Numbered from the stretch's first letter, positions 49,853-58,424 are shown. The stretch is DNA of 64,000 bases from Sphingobium chungbukense (GCF_001005725.1 NZ_LBIC01000007.1:248001-312000); one strand, 5' to 3'. Translations and numbers: made by a program. Notes: generated by a model not told the origin, from the sequence alone.

Positions 49853-51172
49853 TCAGCGGTTCGGCGCATGCCCCGGCAGATGCAGGCAGATTTCCGCGCG
49901 CAGCCCGCCTTCGGGTCGGTTGGCGAGGATCAGTTGCCCACCCTCCAGTTCGACCGCGCGCGCCACGATGGCAAGACCCAGGCCAAGGCCGCGCGTATTG
50001 CGCTGCCGCGCACCGTCCAGCCGGACGAAGGGCTTCAGCACCTCCTCCAGCTTGTCGCGCGGGATGCCCGGCCCCTCATCGTCGACCCGGATCAGCACTT
50101 CACGCGCGGTCCGCTCCAGCGTGACCCGCGCGCGGCCGCCATAATGCAGGGCGTTCTCTATGAGATTGACGACGGCCCGCCGCAGCGAAAGCGACCGGAC
50201 CGCCATTTCCAGATGATCCGGCCCGGCATAGTCGACATCCTTGCCGTGATCCTGAAAGGCGTCGACCACCGTCGCCACCAGCACCGCCAGATCGGTGCGC
50301 ACCGGCGGCTCGCCATTTTTCTCCCCCCCCAGGAAGGCGAGCAGGGAATCGATCATCTCCCCCATTTCGGTGAGGTCGCCCTCCATCGCCTCCCGTCCCT
50401 CATTCTCGGGAAGATTGTCCAGCCGCAGCCGCAACCGGGCCAGCGGAGTGCGCAGGTCGTGGCCGACGGCGGCCAGCATCTCGGTCCGTTCGGTGATCAG
50501 GCCATGGATCCGCGTCTGCATGGCATTGAACGCACGGATGAGATTGCGCACGTCGTTGGAGCCACCCTCCTCCACCATGACCTCGTCGGACAGGCCGATG
50601 CGCTCGGTCGCCCGCGTCAGATCGCGCAACGGCGCCAGCGTGCGCCGAATCATCAGGCCGCCGACGATCAGCAGCGCCAGCACCGGGATCATCGCCAATC
50701 CCATGCGACCGATGGTGAAGGTCCATTTGCCCCCGCTATGCCGCATGCCGAAATAGAGCCAGCTTCCGTCCGCCAGCCTCAGGCCGCCATTGATTTCCGA
50801 CACGCGCCCCGGCGAGGCGAGGCGCAGCCAGAGGCCCGACTGTTCCAGCGTCGGTTCCCAGTTGATGATCTGGCGCCGCATGCGTTCCAGCCCCGGCGCC
50901 AGCGGCGGCGGCGGCGGCGAGGACGGCGTCCAATGGACATCGTAGCGATCGGTGGTCAGTTGCAACGCCAATGCGTGCCGATCGTCCGCCGGTTGTTCGG
51001 TCAGCAGCTTCCGGGCGATGACCAGATGCTCGGCCAGGCGGCGCGCCTCGTCATCCTGTAACGAAAGATGGTTGGCCCGCTCGTTGAGGAAGATGCCGAC
51101 CGCGAATTCCAGCGTCAGGGTCAGCAGCAGGATCGCGAATATCTGCCCGACCAGGCTGACATGCCGTCTCAA
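49853..51172 (-). CDS. EnvZ-like sensor histidine kinase
   Basis: A 439-residue kinase with an N-terminal transmembrane helix (LVGQIFAILLLTLTLEFAVG), a periplasmic domain of about 130 residues with a proline stretch (PPPPPL), and a second helix (LAMIPVLALLIVGGLMI). A HAMP linker, a HisKA dimerisation domain with the phosphorylated His in AAVGHDLRTPLARLRLRL, and a HATPase domain (LIENALHYGGRARVTLE, DDEGPGIPRDKLEEV, GLGLGLAIVARAVELEGG) complete it. It overlaps the upstream response-regulator gene by 4 bases (ATGA), so they form a cognate pair. The stimulus is unknown. Confidence 0.93.
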   Translation of the reverse strand: MRRHVSLVGQIFAILLLTLTLEFAVGIFLNERANHLSLQDDEARRLAEHLVIARKLLTEQPADDRHALALQLTTDRYDVHWTPSSPPPPPLAPGLERMRRQIINWEPTLEQSGLWLRLASPGRVSEINGGLRLADGSWLYFGMRHSGGKWTFTIGRMGLAMIPVLALLIVGGLMIRRTLAPLRDLTRATERIGLSDEVMVEEGGSNDVRNLIRAFNAMQTRIHGLITERTEMLAAVGHDLRTPLARLRLRLDNLPENEGREAMEGDLTEMGEMIDSLLAFLGGEKNGEPPVRTDLAVLVATVVDAFQDHGKDVDYAGPDHLEMAVRSLSLRRAVVNLIENALHYGGRARVTLERTAREVLIRVDDEGPGIPRDKLEEVLKPFVRLDGARQRNTRGLGLGLAIVARAVELEGGQLILANRPEGGLRAEICLHLPGHAPNR

Positions 51173-51879
51173 GCGCGGCTGACCTCCGCATTGAACATAT
51201 AGCCGACGCCGCGGACGGTCGTGATCGGCGCCGCGCCCTTTTCCGTCGATAGCTTGCGGCGCAGGCGGCTGACCAGCACGTCGATGCTGCGGTCGGAACT
51301 GTCGCCCATGCGCGTGCGGGACAGTTCGATCAACCGTTCGCGAGCGATGACGCGCTGCGGGTGGCTGAGGAAGCTGACCAGCAGGTCGAACTCCGCGCCG
51401 GTCAGGTCGACGATCGCGCCGGTCGGCGAACGCAGTTCCCGGCGGGGGAAATTGACGATCCAGCCATCGAAGCGGGCTTCATTCTCACGATGTTCGTCCG
51501 GCCCGCGCTCCACGCCGACGCGGCGCAATATGGCGCGGATGCGGGCGATCAACTCGCGCGTGCCGAAGGGTTTGGGGAGGTAATCGTCTGCGCCCAGTTC
51601 CAGCCCGACGATGCGGTCCGTCTCGCTGCCCTTGGCGCTGATGAAGATGATGGGAACGTCGCTCTTCCGTCGGATCTGGCGGCAAAGGTCGATACCGTTG
51701 GTGCCGGGCAGCATCACGTCGAGAACGACGAGGTCGACCGGCCCGGCATCGAAAGCCACCCACATTTCCGGGCCGGAGGAAGCCGGTCTGACCTGATAGC
51801 CATGTTCCTGCAACGCCCGCGCGGTCAACGTGCGCAGCGGCGGGTCGTCCTCCACCAGGATGATCGTCGGGGCGGTCAT
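51169..51879 (-). CDS. OmpR-family response regulator
   Basis: A 236-residue regulator starting at ATG 51879. The receiver has an intact acidic pocket (IILVEDDPPLRTLTARAL), the phosphoacceptor Asp in DLVVLDVMLPGTNG, the switch Ser in IIFISAKGSETD and Lys in DYLPKPFGTRELIA. The winged-helix DNA-binding domain ends RLRRKLSTEKGAAPITTVRG. It is the partner of the adjacent kinase gene. The region upstream shows no further gene on this strand before the porin. Target genes cannot be read from this sequence. Confidence 0.94.
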   Translation of the reverse strand: MTAPTIILVEDDPPLRTLTARALQEHGYQVRPASSGPEMWVAFDAGPVDLVVLDVMLPGTNGIDLCRQIRRKSDVPIIFISAKGSETDRIVGLELGADDYLPKPFGTRELIARIRAILRRVGVERGPDEHRENEARFDGWIVNFPRRELRSPTGAIVDLTGAEFDLLVSFLSHPQRVIARERLIELSRTRMGDSSDRSIDVLVSRLRRKLSTEKGAAPITTVRGVGYMFNAEVSRA

Positions 51880-52032
51880 GCCGAAAGGCACAGAATTTTG
51901 CACATGGGGAGCGAGATAGGTCCCGCCGGGCGGAGGGTCAACCGGGCGTTGCCGCAGCAACAGGGCGCGGGAAGCCCAGCAACAATTTGTCACGTCCGGG
52001 ACAAGCGCCCGTCCCGGCACAGCAATTTTTGT

Positions 52033-52058
52033 CATGCCGGGCCCCGCGGCCCGGCATG
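52033..52058 (-). terminator. Hairpin after the TorF porin gene
   Basis: CATGCCGGGCC (52033-52043) and GGCCCGGCATG (52048-52058) form an 11-bp perfect stem with a 4-base loop, just after the porin stop at 52066. On the minus strand it is followed by ACAAAAATT, not a T-run, so it probably stops transcription weakly or protects the 3' end. Confidence 0.5.
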
Positions 52059-52065
52059 CATCGCG

Positions 52066-52893
52066 TCAGAAGGCGGCCGAAAGAGAGAAGACCACCCGGC
52101 TCCGCGCGATCGACGAACCATTGCCCAGGTCCGAGAAGTTCGGACGGATATAGTTTTCCTCGACCCGCGCGATGTCGGTGTCGACATAGGCCACGCCCAG
52201 GGTCAGCGGCGTGCCGGGGATAGCGACGTCCGCGCCCACCAGCCAGTCGAGATATTTCCCGGTCGGCGCGAGCGACGTGCCGTTCGGGCCAAGGCCGCTA
52301 TTGCCGTTCGACCAGCCCAGATGCGCCTTCAGCGTGACCGGGGTGTTCGGCACGGCACCGCTGATGTCGCCCCAGACGTAGAAATTGTCTTCCTTGTCGC
52401 CCGGATTGAAGACCGTGCATGCCGCATCGCTGCACCATTTCCCCAGCGCCTGCTGCTTGGGCGCATAGGCGACGCCGATCAGGCCCTTGACCGGTCCCAG
52501 TTCGCTCGACAGCTTCACATAGGGTTCAGCAAAGTCGGTCTTGTTGGCGCCCGACGGATACATGTACCAGGTCAGGCCCACGTCCAGCGTCGCGCTGCCC
52601 AGCGGAACCGCATAACCGGCGAACAGGTCCAGTTCCATGTTCGACCCACCGAACGTTCCCCAGCCGGCGAGGTTGGAACCCCAGGTGCCGGCATAAAGGC
52701 CGCTTTCGTGGGTAAGGGTGACGCCGCCCTGCACGGCCATGCCCTTGTCGGACTGCGACACGCCGCGGAAACGGTAGTCGGACACCAACGCAACGCTGCC
52801 GGAAACGGTGACGGGGCCTGCGGGCTCTTCCTGGGCAAAGGCCGGAGCGCTGGAGAGCAGCGCAAGCGCGGCACAGGCAATCTGATACTTCAT
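52066..52893 (-). CDS. TorF-family putative outer-membrane porin
   Basis: A 275-residue protein from ATG 52893, behind GGGGA. The signal peptide ends ALALLSSAPAFAQ. The mature part begins PVTVSGSVALVSDYRFRGVS, the hallmark of TorF-type (TIGR02001) porin-like proteins, and continues with amphipathic beta strands to a C-terminal aromatic end (VVFSLSAAF) that BamA recognises. It is expected to be a beta-barrel in the outer membrane; the substrate is unknown. The leader contains a dyad around the ribosome site, suggesting post-transcriptional control. Confidence 0.87.
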   Translation of the reverse strand: MKYQIACAALALLSSAPAFAQEEPAGPVTVSGSVALVSDYRFRGVSQSDKGMAVQGGVTLTHESGLYAGTWGSNLAGWGTFGGSNMELDLFAGYAVPLGSATLDVGLTWYMYPSGANKTDFAEPYVKLSSELGPVKGLIGVAYAPKQQALGKWCSDAACTVFNPGDKEDNFYVWGDISGAVPNTPVTLKAHLGWSNGNSGLGPNGTSLAPTGKYLDWLVGADVAIPGTPLTLGVAYVDTDIARVEENYIRPNFSDLGNGSSIARSRVVFSLSAAF

Positions 52894-52922
52894 GAACATT
52901 CCCCTTTTACGTAAGAATGTTC
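52894..52922 (-). promoter_or_regulatory. Inverted repeat enclosing the porin ribosome-binding site
   Basis: GAACATTC (52894-52901) and GAATGTTC (52915-52922) are perfect 8-bp inverted copies with a 13-base loop. On the porin mRNA the arms flank AAAAGGGG, and the proximal arm abuts the ATG. Folding would hold the Shine-Dalgarno in the loop and the start next to the stem. A DNA operator is equally possible. Confidence 0.5.
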
Positions 52923-53055
52923 CGTCCTGCGTCCGCTCCGTCCGAAGATCTTTTTTCTCTTCGTCTTCGATACCGGCGGATCGAAAGCAGATTATGGTCA
53001 CGCCGTGGATTGGGGAAACGGCTTTTTCGCAGATGCGAAAGGAAATGAGCGCACT

Positions 53056-53071
53056 GTGTTGTAGGCAACAC
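53056..53071. promoter_or_regulatory. Operator-like dyad upstream of the porin
   Basis: GTGTTG-TAGG-CAACAC is a perfect 6-4-6 dyad about 165 bases upstream of the porin start, in an AT-rich stretch. The size suits a dimeric repressor or activator. No cognate regulator can be named. Confidence 0.35.
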
Positions 53072-53129
53072 GATTATTGTCTTGCGTCGTTCCAAATGTT
53101 TCCAATCTGTTTCTATTCGGAAACTGAAC

Positions 53130-53167
53130 GCAAAACCGCCGCATCACTGGGAGATGATGCGGCGGTT
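53130..53167 (-). terminator. Intrinsic terminator of the carbonic anhydrase-SulP unit
   Basis: AACCGCCGCATCA (53134-53146) and TGATGCGGCGGTT (53155-53167) form a 13-bp perfect stem with an 8-base loop. On the minus strand the stem runs into TTTT, about 30 bases after the SulP stop. Confidence 0.85.
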
Positions 53168-53195
53168 CCTTTATCGCCCGACGAGGGGGATGGTA

Positions 53196-54692
53196 TCAGG
53201 CGACGAGGTGACGCATGCGGCCGGTGGCGCCGAACAGTTCGACCTCTCCGCCCGTACCCCGGCGGCGGTCGACCCATTCGCGGACCATTTCCGCGCAGGT
53301 GTGGTCGATATGGCCGAGACGCTCGACGTTGAGGATGACCAGCCGACCGGCCGGCACCGATTCCAGCCTGGCCGAAAGCTTCGGCAAGTTGAGGAAGGTG
53401 GCGGTGCCGTGCAGCGCCACTTCATGCGCATCGTCCCGGCTCTCCTCCTCCAGGCCCAGTCGCAGGCGGCGGGCATGGGGCAGCATTTCGAGCAAGGACA
53501 GGCCGATGCCGACCAGCACGCCGGTCAGGAGGTCGGTCGCCACGACACAGACCAGCGTCGCCGCCCACACCACCGCCGGCAGCGGACCATAGCGGTGGAG
53601 AAGATGCTTCACATGGTCGACGCTGACGAGGCGGATGCCGGTGACGACCAGGATGCCCGCCAGCGCCGCCATCGGGATTTCGCGCAGCAACCAGGGCAGC
53701 AGGGCGACGAAGCCCAATATCCAGACGCCGTGCAGGATCGTCGACAGACGCGTCTTCGCGCCGGCCTGCACATTGGCCGAACTGCGCACGATCACGCCGG
53801 TCATGGGCAGAGCGCCCGCGACGCCGCAGAGCAGGTTGCCCACGCCCTGCGCGCTCAGTTCCCGGTTGTAGTTGGTGCGCACACCGTCATGCATGCGGTC
53901 GACCGCCGCCGCCGACAGCAGCGTCTCCGCGCTGGCGATGAAGGCGATGGCAATGGCGGTGGTGATGACCGTAGGGTTCAACAGCTGCGCAAGCAGCCCC
54001 TGTTCCGGCAGCGAAATGGCGGAGACGATCGATTCCGGTACGACGACGCGAGCCACGGGAAGGCTGAGGGCAAAGGCCACCAGCGTCGCCAGCACCACGC
54101 CCACCAGCGCGCCGGGCACCAGCTTCAGCGAAGCGGGACGGAATTTCTCCCAGCCCAGCATGCCGCCGATGGTGACGAGGCCGACGGCGAAGGCCGTTGC
54201 CGCATCCTGATTGCTGAGACCGAAAAGCTGGCCCGGCATCGCCACCAGATTGGCAAGGCCGCTCGACAGCGGCTTGTCGTCGAACAGCACATGGAACTGG
54301 CCCACGACGATCAGCACGCCGATGCCCGCCAGCATCCCATGCACCACCGCGGGCGAGATCGCGCGGAACCAGCCGCCGACCCGCAACAGCCCCGCCACCA
54401 CCTGGATGGCGCCGGCCAGGATCAGGATCGGACCCAGGGCGGAAAGCCCCTGTTTCTGGACGATTTCGAAGACGATGACTGCCAGGCCCGCCGCCGGACC
54501 GCTGACCTGCAAGGGCGAACCCGCCAGCACGCCGACGATCAGGCCGCCAATCATGCCGGTGATCAGGCCCTTTTCCGGCGGCACGCCGGACGCGATGGCA
54601 ATGCCCATGCACAGCGGCATCGCCACCAGGAAGACGACGATGGAGGCCGTGAAGTCGCGGCTGAAAGTGCCGCCGGAAAGCGCCTTGATCAT
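53196..54692 (-). CDS. SulP-family anion transporter with STAS domain
   Basis: A 498-residue transporter. It begins ALSGGTFSRDFTASIVVFLV and MPLCMGIAIASGVPPEKGLI, the SulP entry helices, followed by 10 or more membrane segments. A C-terminal STAS domain from about residue 410 contains GRLVILNVERLGHIDHTCAE. It is paired 4 bases after a beta-carbonic anhydrase gene, the arrangement of SulP proteins proposed to carry bicarbonate, so bicarbonate uptake is likelier than sulfate. Substrate is inference. The ATG at 54692 follows GGAG. Confidence 0.88.
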   Translation of the reverse strand: MIKALSGGTFSRDFTASIVVFLVAMPLCMGIAIASGVPPEKGLITGMIGGLIVGVLAGSPLQVSGPAAGLAVIVFEIVQKQGLSALGPILILAGAIQVVAGLLRVGGWFRAISPAVVHGMLAGIGVLIVVGQFHVLFDDKPLSSGLANLVAMPGQLFGLSNQDAATAFAVGLVTIGGMLGWEKFRPASLKLVPGALVGVVLATLVAFALSLPVARVVVPESIVSAISLPEQGLLAQLLNPTVITTAIAIAFIASAETLLSAAAVDRMHDGVRTNYNRELSAQGVGNLLCGVAGALPMTGVIVRSSANVQAGAKTRLSTILHGVWILGFVALLPWLLREIPMAALAGILVVTGIRLVSVDHVKHLLHRYGPLPAVVWAATLVCVVATDLLTGVLVGIGLSLLEMLPHARRLRLGLEEESRDDAHEVALHGTATFLNLPKLSARLESVPAGRLVILNVERLGHIDHTCAEMVREWVDRRRGTGGEVELFGATGRMRHLVA

Positions 54693-54696
54693 CGGC

Positions 54697-55395
54697 TTAC
54701 TCCGCCGCCTCGGCATAGACCATGTCGGCGGCGAGACGCTTGGCATGGGGCAGCGCGACCGGCAGCGGCTGGCCTTCGCGCAGCGGCAGGAAGCGGCCGG
54801 TTTCCCCGTCCATGCCCAGGACCTGGCCGGCATGGATGTCGACATACCAGCCGTGCAGCGCGATCTCGCCGCGGGCGATGCCCGACGCGACCGACGGATG
54901 GGTGCGCAGATGGGCAAGCTGCACCACGATATTCTCCAGCGCCATGTTGCGCAGTTTCGCAGCGTCGCTCAGATCGTCGGGATAGCTTTCGCGACAGACC
55001 TTCTGCGCGGCATGGCTGTGGCGCAGCCAGGCGGCGACGTTGGGCATGGAAGTAAGGTCGGCATTGGTCGACAGCGCCTTCATCGCGCCGCAGTCGCTGT
55101 GACCGCATACGATGATGTCGCGCACGCCCAGCACCATCACCGCATATTCGACGGTGGAGGTGACGCCGCCATTCTGCGTGGCATGGGGAGGCACGATGTT
55201 ACCCGCATTGCGGCAAACGAAAAGGTCGCCCGGATCGGCCTGCATGATATGTTCCGGTACGATCCGCGAATCCGCGCAGGAGATCATCAGCGCCTTCGGG
55301 CTCTGACCGTCGCTGGCGAGGCGGTTGTAAAGCGCGCTCTGGTTCGGAAAGACCTGGCTTTCGAAGCTGAAGACGCGACCGATAAGCTCGTTCAT
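54697..55395 (-). CDS. can: Beta-class carbonic anhydrase
   Basis: A 232-residue zinc enzyme interconverting CO2 and bicarbonate. The zinc ligands and catalytic Asp-Arg dyad are in ISCADSRIVPEHIMQ and IIVCGHSDCGAMKAL (Cys, Asp-Arg, His, Cys). N- and C-terminal regions fit the bacterial Can type. It starts the two-gene unit with the SulP transporter, so it probably supplies or consumes the bicarbonate moved by that protein. Confidence 0.93.
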   Translation of the reverse strand: MNELIGRVFSFESQVFPNQSALYNRLASDGQSPKALMISCADSRIVPEHIMQADPGDLFVCRNAGNIVPPHATQNGGVTSTVEYAVMVLGVRDIIVCGHSDCGAMKALSTNADLTSMPNVAAWLRHSHAAQKVCRESYPDDLSDAAKLRNMALENIVVQLAHLRTHPSVASGIARGEIALHGWYVDIHAGQVLGMDGETGRFLPLREGQPLPVALPHAKRLAADMVYAEAAE

Positions 55396-55600
55396 GTCAC
55401 TGCATCCTTCTATGAGGTGGCCGGTCAGGGGGCAGACCAGCCTTGAGAATGAAGGATAAGGATGCGGTTTTGCTGCGGCGCAGCGGCTTTGTTAAATAAT
55501 ATGTCTGAGCGATGGAAAGCGCGGGACGTACGGGGAACCGCCGTATTTCCCAGCCGGATCAAGGCAATGGATAGCGGACAGCCGGCTGCGCGAACGGGAT

Positions 55601-56311
55601 TCAGCGCCGATCGACCACGGCGCTGAACATATATCCGCCGCCCCGCACCGTGACGATCGGCGCAGACCGGCCGCCATGACTGAGCTTGCGCCGCAGCCGG
55701 CTGACCAGCACATCGACGCTGCGGTCGGACGAAGGCGTATCGCGCACGCCCGCCAATTCCATCAGACGCGGGCGGGCGATCACGACCTGCGGATGATCGA
55801 GCAGGACGAGCAGCAGGGAAAATTCGGCAGCGGTCAGTTCCACCAGCCCACCGCCGGGATCGACCACCTCGCGCCGGGAGGAATCGACCACCCAGCCGTC
55901 GAAGCGCGCCTCGATCGGACGGCGCGTGCCCAGCGCCCGGTCATTGCGCCCACGGCGAAGCACCGCACGCAGCCGGGCGGCCAGTTCGCGGACCGAATAG
56001 GGCTTCGCCATATAATCGTCGGCGCCCAGTTCCAGCCCGACCACCCGATCGACCTCGCTGCTGTCCGCGCCGACCAGGATGATCGGCACGTCGCTGCGCT
56101 CGCGCACATCCCGGCACAGGTCCATGCCGTCCGGACCGCGCAGGGCGGCGTCCAGCACGACCGCGCCGACGGCCATGCTGTCCATCGCGGTCCAGATGTC
56201 GTTCGCGTTGGCGGCGGATAGGGCACGAAACCCGCTTTGCTCCAGCGACTGGCGCACTTCCTGTCGCACGTCCTGCCGGGCCTCCGCGATCAATATCAGC
56301 GGGGGACTCAT
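55601..56311 (-). CDS. OmpR-type regulator with a degenerate receiver
   Basis: A 236-residue protein with the same layout as the regulator at 51169-51879. Asp54 (VVLDAALRGPDGMDL) and the switch Lys (DYMAKPYSVRELAA) are kept. The acidic pocket reads ILIAEARQDVR, so the Asp-Asp/Glu-Asp pair is reduced to Glu10-Ala11, and the Ser/Thr switch position is Gly (IILVGADSSE). The DNA-binding domain is intact (DVLVSRLRRKLSHGG). No kinase is adjacent. It overlaps the secreted-protein gene (ATGA). It may act without phosphorylation. Confidence 0.88.
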   Translation of the reverse strand: MSPPLILIAEARQDVRQEVRQSLEQSGFRALSAANANDIWTAMDSMAVGAVVLDAALRGPDGMDLCRDVRERSDVPIILVGADSSEVDRVVGLELGADDYMAKPYSVRELAARLRAVLRRGRNDRALGTRRPIEARFDGWVVDSSRREVVDPGGGLVELTAAEFSLLLVLLDHPQVVIARPRLMELAGVRDTPSSDRSVDVLVSRLRRKLSHGGRSAPIVTVRGGGYMFSAVVDRR

Positions 56312-56760
56312 CCGCCTGTCACGGCCCCTTTCACGGACAGGGCGTGAATGCCGTCCAGTTCATTGACCAGCACGGCGCGGTCCTGCCGCGCAACGAAGAC
56401 GGCCGCGGCCGAGCGGGCGCTGTCGTGACGAGCGATTTCCACCGCGATCAGACCGCGCGCGGCGGTGCAGCCGCCTGCATGGCTGCCGGAAATGGGCGCG
56501 AAGCGATGGATCGGCTTGGCAAAGGCAGCGACGGGCCGCCCCTGTGCGACCACATCCCGGTTCACGGCCATGTCGGCCTGCCAGCGGCAGACCGGGACTG
56601 ACATGCGGTTGGCGAAACGGGCTTCGACCTCATGGAAGCGGACGGTGGATTGCGTCTTGTAACTGGCCGTGTAGGCGTTGGACGCGTGCGCGATTTCGGT
56701 GCTGTGGATCGGCGTCGCAACGGCCAGGGCCGCCGCGCTGGACGCAAGCATGAGGAACAT
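56308..56760 (-). CDS. Secreted protein of unknown function, 150 aa
   Basis: Not recognised. A short hydrophobic signal (LMLASSAAALAVATPIHS) precedes a mature part with two Cys (PVCRWQADMA, SHAGGCTAARGL) that could form a disulfide. The rest mixes beta-like and alanine-rich stretches with no known motif. Its stop overlaps the regulator start by 4 bases, and it is transcribed first, so the pair may be a single regulatory unit. It shows no clear UrcA pattern. Confidence 0.65.
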   Translation of the reverse strand: MFLMLASSAAALAVATPIHSTEIAHASNAYTASYKTQSTVRFHEVEARFANRMSVPVCRWQADMAVNRDVVAQGRPVAAFAKPIHRFAPISGSHAGGCTAARGLIAVEIARHDSARSAAAVFVARQDRAVLVNELDGIHALSVKGAVTGG

Positions 56761-56865
56761 GGGCCTTCTCCCTACCGACCGGAAATGGTCGAGCGGGATT
56801 TAGGCCCCCTGAATGTCTCCGTAATTTGCCGAGCGTTACAAAATATTGCTGGCGCGAAATAGAAT

Positions 56866-57399
56866 TCAGGTGAGACGCATCAACGCCCGATGCTCCACCA
56901 CCGGCCGGGCGGATATATGATCCAGCAACGCCGACAGCCAGAGCGCGTCGCTCGCGGCCCGGTGGCGTTCGGCATGACGCGCATCGGCATAGGCGACGGC
57001 GGCGCCGATCCGCTGCTCGTCGGCGCGATGTTCGTCCAGCAGGAACGAGACATGATCGATCAGAAAGGGTGTCGGCTGTCCCGCCGCATCGGCCAGCGTA
57101 TCCAGCCAATATTGGTCGATCATGCTGTCGGCCACCATGCGCCGCCCGTCGCAGGCGGCGGCCAGTTCCGCCAGCACGGTTTCTGCGGGCAGCCCTTCGC
57201 GATTCACCTGGTCGAGACTGAGGCCATGCAGCGTCTCCGCTTCATCCGACCAATACCAGCCGGCCCAGTCGTCATGCGGGCGGATCAACCAGCTTCGCGC
57301 TTTCCCATCGCATGCGATGCCGACTTCGATCGGGTAGGACAGGCCGTGCCGGGGCAGGCACGACGCCTCGAAATCGATCGTGAGGATCGTCAACTCCAC
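56866..57399 (-). CDS. DEDDh 3'-5' exonuclease-like protein
   Basis: A 177-residue RNase T/DnaQ-type fold. Exo I is LTILTIDFEASCLPRHG (Asp-x-Glu), Exo II is around MVADSMIDQYWLDTLAD, and Exo III is the DEDDh form in ERHRAASDALWLSALLD (His-x4-Asp). It should be a 3'-5' exonuclease on DNA or RNA ends; the substrate is not known. It stands alone, with gaps of about 100 and 270 bases on either side. Confidence 0.78.
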   Translation of the reverse strand: MELTILTIDFEASCLPRHGLSYPIEVGIACDGKARSWLIRPHDDWAGWYWSDEAETLHGLSLDQVNREGLPAETVLAELAAACDGRRMVADSMIDQYWLDTLADAAGQPTPFLIDHVSFLLDEHRADEQRIGAAVAYADARHAERHRAASDALWLSALLDHISARPVVEHRALMRLT

Positions 57400-57668
57400 T
57401 CTCCATATTCCAAGGCCATGTCCGCCCCTCTTCAGACCGGCCAGCCTGCTTTTCGATGCTCCCTTCCTAGAAGGGGACTATTGCAGTCCCAAGTCAGCCG
57501 CGCCAGAAATGATGCCGGCGGCCTCTTTCCGGCGACCAGCCGAACAGGGTCGTTTTCCGGGAGAAATCCGGACATGAAAGGGCAAGTGCCGGGCAAATGG
57601 CGCTTGGCATCAGTGGAAATGGCCTTAAATCGCGGGACAATATCAACTGTCGCGCACGAGGATGGAAC

Positions 57669-58418
57669 ATGGCAGGAACCGCACTGATCACCGGAGCAAC
57701 CGCAGGCATCGGCGCGGCGTCGGCGCGGCGTTTCGTCGCGGCGGGATGGAAGGTGATCGTCACCGGACGCCGTGCCGACCGGCTGGAGGCGCTGATCGCC
57801 GAACTGGGCGCGGACAAGGTGCATGCGATCAGCTTCGACATGCGCGACGAGTCGGCGATCGACACGGCACTGGCGGGTTTGCCGGCCGATTTCGCCGACA
57901 TCGACCTGCTGATCAACAATGCCGGGCTGGCGCTGGGCACCGCCCCGGCGCAGCAGGCGGACCTCGACCAGTGGCGGCAGATGATCGACACCAACATCAC
58001 CGGGCTGGTGACGATCACCCACAAGCTGCTGCCCCGCCTGATCGCGCGCAAGGGCGCGATCATCAACCTGAGTTCGACCGCGGCGACCTATCCTTATACC
58101 GGGGGCAACACCTATGGCGGGACCAAGGCCTTCGTCACCCAATTCTCGCTCGGCTTGCGGTCGGACCTGCACGGTACAGGCGTCCGCGTCACCTCGGTCG
58201 AGCCGGGCATGGTCGAAACGGAGTTCACCCTGATCCGTACCGGCAGCCAGGCCGCGTCCGACGCGCTCTATGGCAACGCCAATCCGATGACGGCACAGGA
58301 TATCGCCGAGACGCTGTTCTGGGTGGCGAGCCAGCCCCCGCATTTGAATGTCAACCGGATCGAGTTGATGCCGGTCACCCAATCCTTCGCCGGATTCCAG
58401 ATCGCGCGGGAGGGATAA
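57669..58418 (+). CDS. Short-chain dehydrogenase/reductase (YdfG-like)
   Basis: A 249-residue classical SDR. Cofactor motif TALITGATAGIGAASARRF; basic KVIVTGRRADRLEAL, suggesting NADP preference; NNAG in LINNAGLALG; catalytic Ser in INLSSTAATYPYTGG and the YxxxK of NTYGGTKAFVTQFSLG. The C-terminal part resembles E. coli YdfG (3-hydroxy acid/serine dehydrogenase). The exact substrate is not determinable. The ATG at 57669 is preceded by GAGG and GGA. It converges with the exporter gene. Confidence 0.88.
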   Translation: MAGTALITGATAGIGAASARRFVAAGWKVIVTGRRADRLEALIAELGADKVHAISFDMRDESAIDTALAGLPADFADIDLLINNAGLALGTAPAQQADLDQWRQMIDTNITGLVTITHKLLPRLIARKGAIINLSSTAATYPYTGGNTYGGTKAFVTQFSLGLRSDLHGTGVRVTSVEPGMVETEFTLIRTGSQAASDALYGNANPMTAQDIAETLFWVASQPPHLNVNRIELMPVTQSFAGFQIAREG

Positions 58419-58424
58419 GGACGC

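Larger units (their letters stand above)
52923..53195. other. Intergenic region between porin leader and SulP gene
   Basis: About 270 bases without a convincing gene. It holds the SulP-side terminator (53130-53167) and a GTGTTG/CAACAC dyad (53056-53071), both listed separately, plus a shorter GTTTC/GAAAC dyad. The AT-rich stretch near 53070-53115 probably carries the porin promoter. Confidence 0.5.

Noticed and set aside
52894..53195. A sigma-54 promoter for the porin
   Set aside because: I looked for the TGGC-n-TTGC pattern in the porin upstream region and found none with correct spacing.
56308..56760. UrcA-family assignment for the small secreted protein
   Set aside because: It has a signal peptide and Cys residues, but the UrcA core pattern of repeated R-x-A-A-x2-V-C elements is not visible.
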